From assembly GCF_014698015.1 (NCBI RefSeq), contig NZ_JACXBS010000006.1, positions 62,001 through 126,000 of the forward strand: a stretch of 64,000 nt of DNA, in the 5' to 3' direction. The notes under the pieces are model-generated. The model did not search any database. It was given only the letters and a program-made list of their open reading frames with translations, and was not told the DNA's origin. This DNA comes from Kocuria sp. cx-455. Lineage in GTDB: Bacteria; Actinomycetota; Actinomycetes; Actinomycetales; Micrococcaceae. Of the stretch, positions 51,168 through 60,527 are shown in pieces; the first letter of the stretch is position 1, and every line of letters begins with the position of its first letter. A program made the translations under genes and the position numbers.

Positions 51168-52166
51168 TTAACCCGCGTTGACCTTGATGTTTGAGACACC
51201 TAGCCAATGAGCGTTATTGCCGCAGACCAGTTGATCCGGACGTTCAGAGGTGCAGGAGAATTCGCCCAATACTAGGACCTCTCCCGGGCTCAGCGTCGGA
51301 GCATTGCGGGCAAAAATCTGTGGTGCGCCGGGCTGCGAGGGCTCCCACTGTGTCTGGGCATGGTCGGAAGTCACCGTGGCGCTCGTGTGGGTTTCTCCGT
51401 CTACCTGCGTGGATTTACCAATACAGTGCACCGCGGTTGGCATGCCGTAGATAACCTCTTCGGAGGTGAAAACTACGCACTGCGCGGGCCCGGTCTGGGC
51501 TGCGAACCGGTACATCCCGCGTTCCGCCTTATACGGGACGGCATCCACACGAACACCCTTGTGCGGCTCCACGGCCTCCCCACGAGTGAGAGCGATGGCT
51601 CGACCCTCGTCTCTGGTGACGCACCCGGCGGAATAGCCACGTTGCACTGACGCGGCATAGGTGGGCATCGAGCAGTCATACCCATTGATCTGATGGTGGT
51701 TGGCATTACCGTTTCCGCCCATGGGCGCAGCGAGATACTTCTCCATCTGTTGGGCGGCTTCCCCACATGAAATTTCACCGGCCAAGACCACGAGTCCGTG
51801 ACCGTCTACAGGTTCAGGGCACGGAACCCCGATGGCTGCCGCCTGGCTCGCCGCACTCGGATTCTTCTATGGGGAAAGCGTCTGCGATCGGTTCGGCGGT
51901 TCTGTAGCACGGGACGCAGCCGAGTCTGCTTCAGAAGCCGTGGGCTTCGTGGTCCCCCCGGTGCTTGGCCTGACTCCATCGGCCGAAGTTTCAGAAGGTT
52001 CCACCGAGGTGTCCGGATTGGTGGTTTGCTCCGGGCTCATCTGCACCACGGAGTTCTCGCAGGCGCTGAGACCCACAAGGAGCACGAGCGTCCCTAACGC
52101 GACGCTAAGTTTCTTATTTATTCCCACGTCGACTCCTCGCCATATGGTGACAAGATATCCCACCAC
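51168..52166 (-). pseudogene. Secreted lipoprotein gene interrupted by an in-frame TAG
   Basis: One reading frame runs from the start at 52166 to a stop at 51168, broken only by TAG at 51867-51869. The N-terminal part has a signal peptide and lipobox (VGLSAC) and a Ser/Thr/Pro linker. After the TAG the same frame continues without further stops through IGVPCPEPVDGHGLVVLAGE and a Cys-containing domain of about 200 residues (ISCGEAAQQMEKYLAA, NGYDCSMPTYAASVQRGYSAGC). The downstream half alone would lack export signals, although a GTG at 51791 could start it. Best read as a recent nonsense mutation; a sequencing error or readthrough is possible. I do not recognise the domain. Confidence 0.75.
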
Positions 52167-52189
52167 GACGAGTGAAACGAAGGTGTCCC

Positions 52190-53704
52190 ATGAGTCAGCC
52201 CGCCGCAGCTACTTCAACTACAGCGCCGGAGGTAGTGCAGAAAAAACCTCCGAAGATTGTGCCCTTGCTTCTCGGACCCGCTTTGGCCGTTTCGCTGACC
52301 TTTGTTCTTCCGGATTCTCTGGCTTACGAAGGGCGGGCCGTCGCGGGCATCGCACTGTGGATGGCGCTGTGGTGGATGACTGAAGCTGCCCCGATCCCGG
52401 TCACGTCACTCTTGCCCCTGGCCCTGTTCCCGCTGGTGAACGCTGGGACCATGAAGGACGTGGCCGCGCCCTACGCCGACCCGGTCATCTTCTTGGTGAT
52501 GGGGGGCGTGATTCTCGGGTTGGCTACTGAGAAGAGCAACCTCCATTTGAGGATCGCGCTGTACACGATCAAGGTGGTGGGAACGAAGCCCGCGCAGATC
52601 GTCTTTGGACTCATGCTTGCCTCCGCGTTCTTGTCCGCATGGGTATCCAATACGGCAACCGCGGTCATCATGACTCCCATTGCGGTATCCGTCCTGCAGT
52701 TGATCCGCCAGATCGACCCCAAGCTTGTTGACAAGAAGTTTGCCGCATCCATGGTGCTGGGCGTGGCCTACGGTGTGACCATCGGTTCCACGGCAACCTT
52801 GATCGGTCAGCCTCCCATGGCGCTGATGAAGGCGTACCTGGCGGCCAACCACGACTTCGATATCCCCTTCGGGCAGTGGATGATGGTCGGTGTTCCGTTC
52901 GCAATTGTGATGCTGGCGCTCACGTGGCTGGTTCTCACCAAGCTGGTGTTCCGCACAAGCCTCACGGAGATTCCGGGCGGGGCCGACATGATCAATAGGG
53001 AACTCCACTCCCTCGGGACCATGTCACAGGCGGAAAAGCGAGTCGCCACTATTTTTCTCACGGCCATCGTCCTGTGGGTGGCCGTTCCATTTCTGGCTGA
53101 CAACGGCCACGTGACGGGTGCGATCCCCTTCATCGCGAACATCTCGGATACTCAGATTGCCATCGGAGCCGCCATTGCGTGTTTCCTGGTGCCCGCAGGT
53201 CGCACGTCCCCGGGCCACGCTCTGTTGCAATGGAGTTCGGCCAAGGAGATCCCGTGGGGGTTGCTTCTCTTGTTCGGGGGTGGTCTGAGCCTGTCCGTAG
53301 CATTCACCGCCACCGGCTTCTCCCCTTGGATTGGCGAACAGGTCACCAACCTGGGAGCGCTCCCGGCGTTCTTGATCCTGGGCGCAGTGGCCATCATCGG
53401 ACTTGCCCTCACCGAATTGACCAGTAACACCGCCACTGCGGCGGCGTTCTTCCCGATCATGGGCGCCGTGGCGATCGGCGTGGGAATCGACCCGCTGTTC
53501 ATGACCATCGTGGTCACCCTGGCCGTGTGCTCCGCGTTCATGTTGCCCGTGGCCACCCCGTCCAATGCGGTAGCTTTCGGCAGTGGTGAGGTCAGCATCA
53601 AACAAATGGTCAGGGTGGGCGTGTGGCTGAACCTCATCGCGCTGGTAGTCGTTATGGCCACCGTCTACACCCTTGTACCGCTGGTCTTCGGAGTCACTCC
53701 ATAG
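52190..53704 (+). CDS. DASS/SLC13-family anion transporter
   Basis: A 504-aa, ~12-helix sodium-coupled transporter for di- or tricarboxylates or sulfate. Both SNT substrate/sodium motifs are present: WVSNTATAVIMTPIAV in the first half and LTSNTATAAAFFPIM in the second. The conserved ALWMALWWMTEAAPIPVTSLLP (key residues TEA-P-V-T) and IGSTATLIGQPP also fit. The start chosen is the ATG at 52190, which reads MSQPAAATS. It is divergent from the broken lipoprotein gene, from whose start it is separated by about 23 bp. Confidence 0.92.
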   Translation: MSQPAAATSTTAPEVVQKKPPKIVPLLLGPALAVSLTFVLPDSLAYEGRAVAGIALWMALWWMTEAAPIPVTSLLPLALFPLVNAGTMKDVAAPYADPVIFLVMGGVILGLATEKSNLHLRIALYTIKVVGTKPAQIVFGLMLASAFLSAWVSNTATAVIMTPIAVSVLQLIRQIDPKLVDKKFAASMVLGVAYGVTIGSTATLIGQPPMALMKAYLAANHDFDIPFGQWMMVGVPFAIVMLALTWLVLTKLVFRTSLTEIPGGADMINRELHSLGTMSQAEKRVATIFLTAIVLWVAVPFLADNGHVTGAIPFIANISDTQIAIGAAIACFLVPAGRTSPGHALLQWSSAKEIPWGLLLLFGGGLSLSVAFTATGFSPWIGEQVTNLGALPAFLILGAVAIIGLALTELTSNTATAAAFFPIMGAVAIGVGIDPLFMTIVVTLAVCSAFMLPVATPSNAVAFGSGEVSIKQMVRVGVWLNLIALVVVMATVYTLVPLVFGVTP

Positions 53705-53726
53705 AACTTTCAGGGCAGAGGTTCGA

Positions 53727-53817
53727 GCTCTCTCCCGGCGTGGACATTTTTGGCACAGAATCGCAGTTTTGGGACTGGTTTCGCTGCGAACCTCTACCCC
53801 AGATGTTCAGCCCTGCT
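53727..53817. repeat. Dispersed ~90-bp repeat, copy B
   Basis: Partner of the copy at 51002-51095, with the identical 30-bp core at 53783-53812. AGAGGTTCG (53717-53725) and CGAACCTCT (53787-53795) form a 9-bp inverted repeat around it. It lies between the convergent DASS transporter and PPOX genes. Confidence 0.85.
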
Positions 53818-53899
53818 AATCCCCGCCCCAGATGCCACGAAACCCCGCGGTCACGGACATCCAATCCGTAGCCGCGGGGCCCCGCTCAGCACCGTCGAG

Positions 53900-54388
53900 T
53901 TACAGCTCTACGGTGTCGTTCTTACCCGCGTCAGGGCGTTCACCGGTGACGCGAGCCTTAATCATGGAGAACATGGTCTTGGCGCCCTCGGAGCTCCAGT
54001 ACTCACCGGCCTCGGTGTTGACCAGGATCAACGCGGCCTCCGGGGACTTGGGGTCCGCCTGCAGGAACGCACCGGTCAACGCGTCGGCGAGTTCTTCCTT
54101 GCGCTGCGGGTCCTCCACCAGTTCAGCGCGGCCACGCAGCGAGACCCACGTTCCCTTGCCCACGAACGTCACATTGACCTGGGCGTCGGCGGTGATCTGC
54201 TCCACCAGGTCCGAATCGCGGGAGGTCATGAACCACAGGTCCCCGTCGAAGTCCCTGTCCTGCACGGTCATGGGGCGGGTGACAATGCCGCCGTCCGGGG
54301 TGTGGGTGGCGATCACACAGGTGTCGATGCCCTCGATCAGTTCTTTGATGGTCTCCACTGCTTGAGTCTTGCCGTCAGTGTCAGTCAT
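53900..54388 (-). CDS. Pyridoxamine 5'-phosphate oxidase-fold protein (general stress protein 26-like)
   Basis: A 162-aa split-barrel flavin-binding protein of the PPOX superfamily, similar to Bacillus GSP26-type proteins. IDTCVIATHTPDGGIVTRPM, DGDLWFMTSRDSDLVEQI and VSLRGRAELVEDPQRKEEL fit the family. A good ggaggg site precedes ATG. The members bind FMN or F420, but their reaction is mostly undefined; a link to general stress is usual. It is monocistronic. Confidence 0.87.
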   Translation of the reverse strand: MTDTDGKTQAVETIKELIEGIDTCVIATHTPDGGIVTRPMTVQDRDFDGDLWFMTSRDSDLVEQITADAQVNVTFVGKGTWVSLRGRAELVEDPQRKEELADALTGAFLQADPKSPEAALILVNTEAGEYWSSEGAKTMFSMIKARVTGERPDAGKNDTVEL

Positions 54389-54479
54389 GGTTTCCCTCCG
54401 TTGGATAGCCGATAATGCGTTCTTGATATGAAAAATTGATGACGCCCACCCGAGGCGATGAGCTACCCGCCCCGGGAGA

Positions 54480-55892
54480 TTAGTCCACCCGCCCCAGAAT
54501 GTGTTCCGCGCACTCGCGCAGTCCTTCGTGGCGGAACTGATAGCCCGTGTCCAGGAATTTGCTCACGTCCACCCGGTGACTGGCCACCACGGTTTCCCGT
54601 GTGGCCTCCTTACCCAGCAGTGCCTGCGGGCCCGCGAGCGGAGTGGGCACCACCGCCGGTCGGTGCAACACTCCCGAGATGATGCGGGCGAAATCCTTTT
54701 GCCGCACCGGATTGGGCGCGGCCACGTGGTAGGGCCCGGATGCGTCCTCGGACAGCACCAGGTGCGCCACCGCGCCGGCCATGTCATCGATTCCGATCCA
54801 GCTCTGCCACTGCTTACCCCCACCCAACGGTCCGGACAGACCCGCCGCCATGAGCGGCAGCTGCGGCCGCAACAGCCCACCGCTCGGAGTCAGCACCAGC
54901 CCGGTGCGCACATTGATCACGCGCACACCGAACACCTCCGCGCCGTGCGCCGCCTTCTCCCACTCGGCACACACATGCGCCAGGAATCCCGCACCGGGAG
55001 GCTGTTCCTCGGTCAGGATCTCATCCCCGCGATCGGTGCCGTGATAGCCCACGGCCGACCCGACCACGAGCACCCGGGGTCGCTGTTGCTCGGGCACCTG
55101 CCCGATCGCCCGCACCAACAGCGCGGTGCTGTCCACGCGTGAGTGGAGGATTTTCTCCTTGTTCTTGCGCGTGAAGCGCGTGGCGATACTCGACCCGCCC
55201 AGGTGAAGGACGACGTCGATCCCCGCCAGATCTCGCGGGTTCAGGAGACCCTTCTCCGGGTCCCAGCCGATGACCCCGTCACGGGTGGTGCCGCCGCGTT
55301 CGAGCCTCACCACCTCGTGACCGCCGGTCTCCAGGAGGGCGCACACTTGCGAACCGATCAGACCGGAGGACCCACCCACCGCAACACGCAGCCGGGGCCC
55401 GCGGTGCTGGTCGTGGAAATCGAGGTCACCGCGCAGCTGACGCTCGCGGTAGGCGAAAATCCGTTGCAGCTGACCGCGCATGAGCTTGTCGCTGAGCCCG
55501 CTGGCCTTCTCCGCCACCCGAGGCAGGGTGCGCACCGTGACCTGATCACGCACGAGCGTGCCGCCCTCCGGTGTCTCCTCGAAGTTGTGGCGGTGCTCCC
55601 ACTCCCCCAACGGCCCGCGTTCCATGCGGTCGGTGAAGTAGCGCGGCGGGTCCCAGTCACCGTGGCGGGCAGTCCACGGAACATGCACCGCGCCGAAGGT
55701 GCCCGGCACGGACACCCCCAATTTCACGCGCGAGCCGGGTTCGATCCCGTCCGTGGGGCCCTCTGTGACCTGGTCCGGACCGCCACCGAAGGGCGGGGTG
55801 AGCCGGGGCAGGGCACCGGGGCGTTGATGCCACGCGAAAACCTCGTCGCGCGGTTGGGTCAGACGGGTCTCGTACTCGAACTGTTGCGCCAT
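54480..55892 (-). CDS. TIGR01777-family epimerase with N-terminal SRPBCC domain
   Basis: A 470-aa protein in three parts. Residues ~1-155 form an SRPBCC/START-like lipid-binding domain (FEYETRLTQPRDEVFAWHQRPGAL, key residues F-A-W-H). Residues ~165-400 form an SDR39U1-type epimerase with the NAD(P) motif VGGSSGLIGSQV. The last ~50 residues are the DUF1731 cap (VPTPLAGPQALLGKEATRETVVASHRVDV, in part). Such fusions are common in Actinobacteria. Substrate unknown. Confidence 0.88.
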   Translation of the reverse strand: MAQQFEYETRLTQPRDEVFAWHQRPGALPRLTPPFGGGPDQVTEGPTDGIEPGSRVKLGVSVPGTFGAVHVPWTARHGDWDPPRYFTDRMERGPLGEWEHRHNFEETPEGGTLVRDQVTVRTLPRVAEKASGLSDKLMRGQLQRIFAYRERQLRGDLDFHDQHRGPRLRVAVGGSSGLIGSQVCALLETGGHEVVRLERGGTTRDGVIGWDPEKGLLNPRDLAGIDVVLHLGGSSIATRFTRKNKEKILHSRVDSTALLVRAIGQVPEQQRPRVLVVGSAVGYHGTDRGDEILTEEQPPGAGFLAHVCAEWEKAAHGAEVFGVRVINVRTGLVLTPSGGLLRPQLPLMAAGLSGPLGGGKQWQSWIGIDDMAGAVAHLVLSEDASGPYHVAAPNPVRQKDFARIISGVLHRPAVVPTPLAGPQALLGKEATRETVVASHRVDVSKFLDTGYQFRHEGLRECAEHILGRVD

Positions 55893-55975
55893 TGCGGGTG
55901 TCCGTTCTGTGGGCCGAGTGCTCGGGACTGGATCCGGAAAACCTGTACTCCGGAGGCGGGGGCAGCTACAGCTGA

Positions 55976-57097
55976 TCAGCCGTTCTGGGGAACCTGATCC
56001 ACGAGCTCGTCGTCCTCGGGTTCATCGGCCGGGCTCACCGTGCGGACCTGCGCCGAAGTGGGACGGCGTTCGCGCTCGTACGGTTCCAGCGTCACCGTTT
56101 CTCCGGTCTCCAGGGAGCGCAGCACGGCCTCGTGGACGCGGGTGTCCAGGAGACCCTCCTCTCCGGAGGGCTCGGGCTGCTCACCGTTGCGGATGCAATC
56201 CACGAAGTACTGGGTCTGCCCACCGAACTGCTCCACGGGGTCGTGGGCGAAACTTTCCGAGTTGCCGTCCTTGGTGAGCGTGTAGCTGATCCCCACGCCC
56301 TCTCCGAAACCGAAGCACGGCTCAGCAGTGATTTCACCCTCGGTGCCGGCAATCGTGAACCGCTCGGCGGATTCGGAGGCGTACGAAATGGTGAACTGGG
56401 CCACGCGGTCCTCCGGGAAGCGCAGGGTCACGGCCACGGTGTCGTCGAAGTTGAACTCCCGGCCGGGGGTCCGAACGCCCACGGCGTGCACCGCAATGGG
56501 TTCCGCGTCGAAGAGGTTGCGCACCTCGTTGAGGGGGTATGTTCCCATGTCCGGGATGGGCCCACCCCAGTAGCCGGAGTGACCGCGGTGGTTCTCCTCC
56601 GTGATGTCCTGGGAAAACACGGAGGAGAAGTACCGGGGATTACCGATGACCTTCTGGTCGCGGACCTTCTCGATCATGTCCACGGTGCCCGGTTCCTGAT
56701 GCAACCGATAGGCGACCATGAGTGTGGCCCCGGAGGTGTTCGCGGCGTCGATAATGGCCTGGCAGTCTTCCACCGAAACTTCCATGGGCTTCTCCAGCAA
56801 CACGTGCAGCCCGGCCTTGAGTGCGGGCTCGGCGAATTCGCGGTGCCGGAAGACGGGGGTGGCAACGTAGACGGCGTCGATGTCGCCGGAGGACAACAGC
56901 GCGGGGTATTCCTCGTAGGAATACGTGGCCACCCCGAACTCCTGACCGAGCTCCTCGGCCTTCTCCGCGCTGGAGGTCACCAGCGCCGCAAGTTCGGCGT
57001 CATCGATCCGGGACAGCCCGGGGATGAAGGCCTGCTGGGAAATCTGGCCTACACCCACCACGGCAAAGCGCACGGGACCGTTGTTCTTCTGGGACAT
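55976..57097 (-). CDS. Gfo/Idh/MocA-family NAD(P)-dependent oxidoreductase
   Basis: A 373-aa dehydrogenase with the Rossmann start FAVVGVGQISQQAFIPGL and the family EKP motif in LLEKPMEVSVED; the C-terminal half is the GFO_IDH_MocA substrate domain. It resembles glucose-fructose oxidoreductase and inositol or sugar dehydrogenases, so a sugar or cyclitol substrate is likely. A strong ggaggt site precedes ATG. It stands between the TIGR01777 gene and the C-N hydrolase, all on the minus strand, but separated by ~80 bp on each side. Confidence 0.88.
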   Translation of the reverse strand: MSQKNNGPVRFAVVGVGQISQQAFIPGLSRIDDAELAALVTSSAEKAEELGQEFGVATYSYEEYPALLSSGDIDAVYVATPVFRHREFAEPALKAGLHVLLEKPMEVSVEDCQAIIDAANTSGATLMVAYRLHQEPGTVDMIEKVRDQKVIGNPRYFSSVFSQDITEENHRGHSGYWGGPIPDMGTYPLNEVRNLFDAEPIAVHAVGVRTPGREFNFDDTVAVTLRFPEDRVAQFTISYASESAERFTIAGTEGEITAEPCFGFGEGVGISYTLTKDGNSESFAHDPVEQFGGQTQYFVDCIRNGEQPEPSGEEGLLDTRVHEAVLRSLETGETVTLEPYERERRPTSAQVRTVSPADEPEDDELVDQVPQNG

Positions 57098-57191
57098 GTG
57101 AAACCTCCAAAGTTATGTCAACCTCGCGCCGCGTTGATCATCGCGCTTATCGGGACAACTGATCCCACCCTACGCGCGGCCCCCGGGCTTG

Positions 57192-57992
57192 TCAGGAGAA
57201 GTCGCGGGCGTTCTGCAGCACCGGGATGGCCGCGCGAGTCTTCTCAACCAGCTCGAGGTCCAGGTCGACGACCCGGTAATCGGGGGCATCCTCCAGGGAA
57301 GCCACCACGGAACCGTCCGGAGCGGCCACCAGACTGTGCCCCACGCCCAGCGGCGCATTGCCCTCGACCTCACGCCCGACCGACGCCGGGTCCGCCTGTC
57401 CCACGGCCACCACGTACGACGTCGCGTCGAGGGCTCGGGCGCGCGCCAGCAGTTCCCATTGTTCGACCTTGCCGGGGCCCGCGCCCCAGGAGGCGCCGAG
57501 CAGGACGACCCGAGCGCCGTCGGCGGCCATGCGGGTGAAAAGCGCGGGGAAGCGGATGTCGTAGCAGGTGGCCACGCCCACGGTCACGCCGTGGAAGTCG
57601 AAGGTGACGGGCGCGGCCCCGGCCTGGACGGTGTCCGATTCCTTAAAACCGAACGCGTCATAGAGGTGCGTCTTGTCGTAGCTGAGCACGCGGCCGTCGG
57701 CGAGGGCAATGAGCGCGGTGTTGCGCACGCGGCCCTCGTCGCCGGGGCTGAACATGCCGGCCACGATTGCCACGCCGTGCTCCTGGGCCGCGGCCGATAC
57801 GGACTGGGCCCACGGGCCGTCGGCGGGCTCGGCAATGTTTTTCAGGCTGCGACCGAAGGCGAACATCGTGGCCTCGGGGAGCACCAGGATGTCCGCGTTG
57901 TCCTTCCCCGCGCGAGCGGCGAGCTCCTGGACCCGCGCCAGGTTCTGCTGCGGATCGTGCGAGCTGAGAATCTGTCCCATGACAATGCGCAT
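57192..57992 (-). CDS. Carbon-nitrogen hydrolase (nitrilase superfamily)
   Basis: A 266-aa amidase-type enzyme with the complete Glu-Lys-Cys triad: Glu in DILVLPEATMF, Lys in SYDKTHLYDAFG, and Cys in VATCYDIRFPALF. It best fits the omega-amidase/deaminated glutathione amidase-like branch of the superfamily, but the substrate is not established. The start MRIVMGQILSS was preferred to an ATG 42 bp upstream that would overlap the divergent MFS gene. Only 40 bp separate the two starts. Confidence 0.88.
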   Translation of the reverse strand: MRIVMGQILSSHDPQQNLARVQELAARAGKDNADILVLPEATMFAFGRSLKNIAEPADGPWAQSVSAAAQEHGVAIVAGMFSPGDEGRVRNTALIALADGRVLSYDKTHLYDAFGFKESDTVQAGAAPVTFDFHGVTVGVATCYDIRFPALFTRMAADGARVVLLGASWGAGPGKVEQWELLARARALDATSYVVAVGQADPASVGREVEGNAPLGVGHSLVAAPDGSVVASLEDAPDYRVVDLDLELVEKTRAAIPVLQNARDFS

Positions 57993-58032
57993 GTTTTTCA
58001 GCGTATCCGGATCGGGGTGCAGGATGGAGACC

Positions 58033-59202
58033 ATGAATTCACCCGCGAGCCCCGGCAGAGCCCAGCACGTCCCCACGTGGACGCTGGGTGCGGTGGGGTT
58101 CGTGTCCTTTTTCGACCGGTTCGGCACCCCGCCCATGTTGCTGATCATGTCCAGTGACACCGGCCTGGACGTGCACCAGGTGGTGCAGTTGTTCACCGTC
58201 TACTCGCTGCTCTACGCCCTGGGGCAGCCGCTGTGGGGCATGTTGAGTGACCGGTGGGGACGTCACATCGTGCTGCGGGTCGCGCTGATCGGCGTGATAG
58301 TCGGCTCGATCGCCAGCGTTCTGGCCGGCGGTTACGCGGCGCTGCTGATTGCCCGCGGGTTCACGGGCCTCACCGTGGGGGCGCTGTATCCCACCCTGCT
58401 CACCCTCATCGGGGACACCCGGATCGGCCCCGCCAAGGTGCATGCACTGTCTGACCTGCTGGCGTATTCGTCGATCGGCAATGCCGTGGCCACGCTGACC
58501 ACCGGCGCGATCGCGGCGTGGCTCAGTTGGCGCGTGGTGTTCGGCATCGTGGGAGTGGCGTGCGTGGCGCTGTTGATCCTGCTGCGCCACGTGCATGCAC
58601 CCAAGCCCGCGCGCGCCGCCACGGCAAAGGGCGGCGCCTTCGCCGCATGGCCGCTGACGGTCTACGGTATTGCCTTTGCCGAGGGCGTGGTGCTCGTGGG
58701 CATCCTGACCTACGTGGTTCCGGCGCTGCAGAGCGTGGGCGTGAGCGTGGCCCTGGCCGGCGTGCTCGGTGCCACCTACGGACTGGGCGTGGTGGTCGGC
58801 GCTCCCCTCATGCGGGTGCTCTCGCGCAGGTTCACGCGCACCCAGTGCATGATCTGGGGCGGCGGGTTCATGGTGGTCGGCCTGGGGGCCTCTGCCCTCT
58901 CCGCCACTCCGGTCCCGCTCACCATCACGGCCGTGTGTATCGGACTGGCCAATGCCATCCTGCATTCGTCCGTGCAGGGCTGGGCCACCGAAGTCGCCCC
59001 GGAATCGCGGGCCACCACGGTGTCCTTCTTCGTGACCTCGCTCTTCCTGGGGGCGGCAGCGGGCACTTTCGTCACCGCCGGGCTCGCCGACGCCGCCCGG
59101 TTCAGCACCATATTCGGCATCGGCGCGGTTGCGGGGCTGGGGATCACGGTGGTTGCGAGCGCGGCCCACGCACGGTGGGTGCGCTCCACCGCCACGTCCT
59201 GA
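58033..59202 (+). CDS. MFS transporter
   Basis: A 389-aa major facilitator with about twelve helices. The ATG at 58033 is preceded by an aggatggaga site. GAVGFVSFFDRFGTPPMLLI in TM1 and WGMLSDRWGRHIVLRVALIG (motif A) are typical, and GALYPTLLTLIGDTRIGPAK follows. It resembles exporters of the DHA1 group, but the substrate is unknown. It is divergent from the C-N hydrolase and ends 3 bp before the convergent DoxX-like gene. Confidence 0.86.
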   Translation: MNSPASPGRAQHVPTWTLGAVGFVSFFDRFGTPPMLLIMSSDTGLDVHQVVQLFTVYSLLYALGQPLWGMLSDRWGRHIVLRVALIGVIVGSIASVLAGGYAALLIARGFTGLTVGALYPTLLTLIGDTRIGPAKVHALSDLLAYSSIGNAVATLTTGAIAAWLSWRVVFGIVGVACVALLILLRHVHAPKPARAATAKGGAFAAWPLTVYGIAFAEGVVLVGILTYVVPALQSVGVSVALAGVLGATYGLGVVVGAPLMRVLSRRFTRTQCMIWGGGFMVVGLGASALSATPVPLTITAVCIGLANAILHSSVQGWATEVAPESRATTVSFFVTSLFLGAAAGTFVTAGLADAARFSTIFGIGAVAGLGITVVASAAHARWVRSTATS

Positions 59203-59205
59203 CGG

Positions 59206-59598
59206 TCAGGCGTACTTGGCGATCTTCACCGCGCTCGCGATCATGGGGAGCTGCAGCGGCAATCGCCCGAGGGAAATGAGCTGCTTGTCCAGCGGACGGT
59301 GGCGCCAGTCCCACGCCATTTTCATATTGCCCGGCCACACCCCGATGAACAAGGCGGTGGCCGCGACGCCTCCCAGCTTGCGGGTTGCGGGCACGAGCAA
59401 CAGCGCGGCGGTGGCAAGCTCCGCGTACCCCGAACCAATGGCCCAGTCCCGGGCGGTCCCGGGCAATTGCTCGGGAATCAACCGTTCGAACGGTTCCGGC
59501 TTCACGAGGTGCAGGGCACCCATTCCGGTGAGCGCCAACCCGGTGAACAGGGCGGATTTGTGGGCGCTCTTGCGTTGCTGCAGCAGTTTTTTGGTCAT
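59206..59598 (-). CDS. DoxX-like membrane protein
   Basis: A 130-aa membrane protein with about four helices. FTGLALTGMGALHLVKPEPFERLIPEQLP, AIGSGYAELATAALLLVPATRKLGG and VWPGNMKMAWDWR are typical of the DoxX-like group (shown in part: GALHLVKPEPFERLIP, GNMKMAW). Function unknown. Upstream codons in the same frame lie over the divergent sulfurtransferase promoter and are not supported. No clear ribosome-binding site is seen before ATG. Confidence 0.82.
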   Translation of the reverse strand: MTKKLLQQRKSAHKSALFTGLALTGMGALHLVKPEPFERLIPEQLPGTARDWAIGSGYAELATAALLLVPATRKLGGVAATALFIGVWPGNMKMAWDWRHRPLDKQLISLGRLPLQLPMIASAVKIAKYA

Positions 59599-59677
59599 GC
59601 CACACGGTAACCCGAACGCATTCCGGCGGGCCGAGCGGCGTCGTAGAGTGGCGATACACGCCCGAAGGGAGACTCTC

Positions 59678-60496
59678 ATGGAACCGTTCGTCACCGCCGC
59701 CTGGCTGCAAGAACATCGTGATTCCGTGCTGCTCGCCGATGCCCGCATGTACCTGGACGGGCGCAGCGCTCGAGCCGCTTACCTGCAGGGCCATCTGCCC
59801 GGCGCGGTGTTCGTGGATGTCGCTGAGGCTCTGGCCGCCCCGGCCTCCCCCGCGGCCGGGCGGCATCCGCTGCCCTCCCCCGTGGATTTCGCCGCGGCCA
59901 TGTCCACCGCGGGAATCGGAGACGACACCACGGTGGTCGCCTACGACGACGCCGGTGGCGTGATGGCCGCCCGGCTCGTCTGGATGCTACGCACCGCAGG
60001 CCACAATGCCGCCCTGTTGGACGGAGGCATCGGAGCGTTTCCCGCAGAGACTTTGGAGACCCGCTACGTGACCCCGCAGTTCGCGCACTTCACGCCCGTG
60101 CCGTGGCCCCGCGAGGCTCTGGCCACCATTGACGAAGCGGCCGGTGGCGGCACCGTGATCGATGCCCGGGACCGCACTCGATTCGACGGTCACGGCGCCG
60201 ATCCCATGGACCCCCGCTCCGGGCACATCCCCGGGGCGCGCAACGTGCCGTGCCGAGAGCACCTGGGTGAGGACAAGACCCTGCAGCCCATTGCGCAGTT
60301 GCGTGAGCATTTCCGCAGCGCCGGAGTCACGGACGCAAACACCATGATTTCCTACTGCGGCTCCGGCGTGACCGCGTGCCACAACCTCCTGGTCGCCGAG
60401 TTCGCAGGGCTGGGGCGCGGCCGACTGTTCCCCGGAAGCTGGTCCCAGTACGCCCACACGGACCGCCCGGTCGAGACCAGCCCGTTGCCCGGCTGA
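59678..60496 (+). CDS. Rhodanese-type sulfurtransferase (thiosulfate or 3-mercaptopyruvate)
   Basis: A 272-aa protein with two rhodanese domains: an inactive N-terminal one (~1-125) and a catalytic C-terminal one with the active-site loop YCGSGVTACHN. The CGSGVTA loop is closer to 3-mercaptopyruvate sulfurtransferase than to classical rhodanese (CRKGVTA). The ATG is preceded by an aaggga site. The enzyme transfers sulfane sulfur to cyanide or thiols in the cytoplasm. It is divergent from the DoxX-like gene. Confidence 0.9.
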   Translation: MEPFVTAAWLQEHRDSVLLADARMYLDGRSARAAYLQGHLPGAVFVDVAEALAAPASPAAGRHPLPSPVDFAAAMSTAGIGDDTTVVAYDDAGGVMAARLVWMLRTAGHNAALLDGGIGAFPAETLETRYVTPQFAHFTPVPWPREALATIDEAAGGGTVIDARDRTRFDGHGADPMDPRSGHIPGARNVPCREHLGEDKTLQPIAQLREHFRSAGVTDANTMISYCGSGVTACHNLLVAEFAGLGRGRLFPGSWSQYAHTDRPVETSPLPG

Positions 60497-60527
60497 CCCC
60501 CGGGTCACAGTTCGATAACCACCATAG

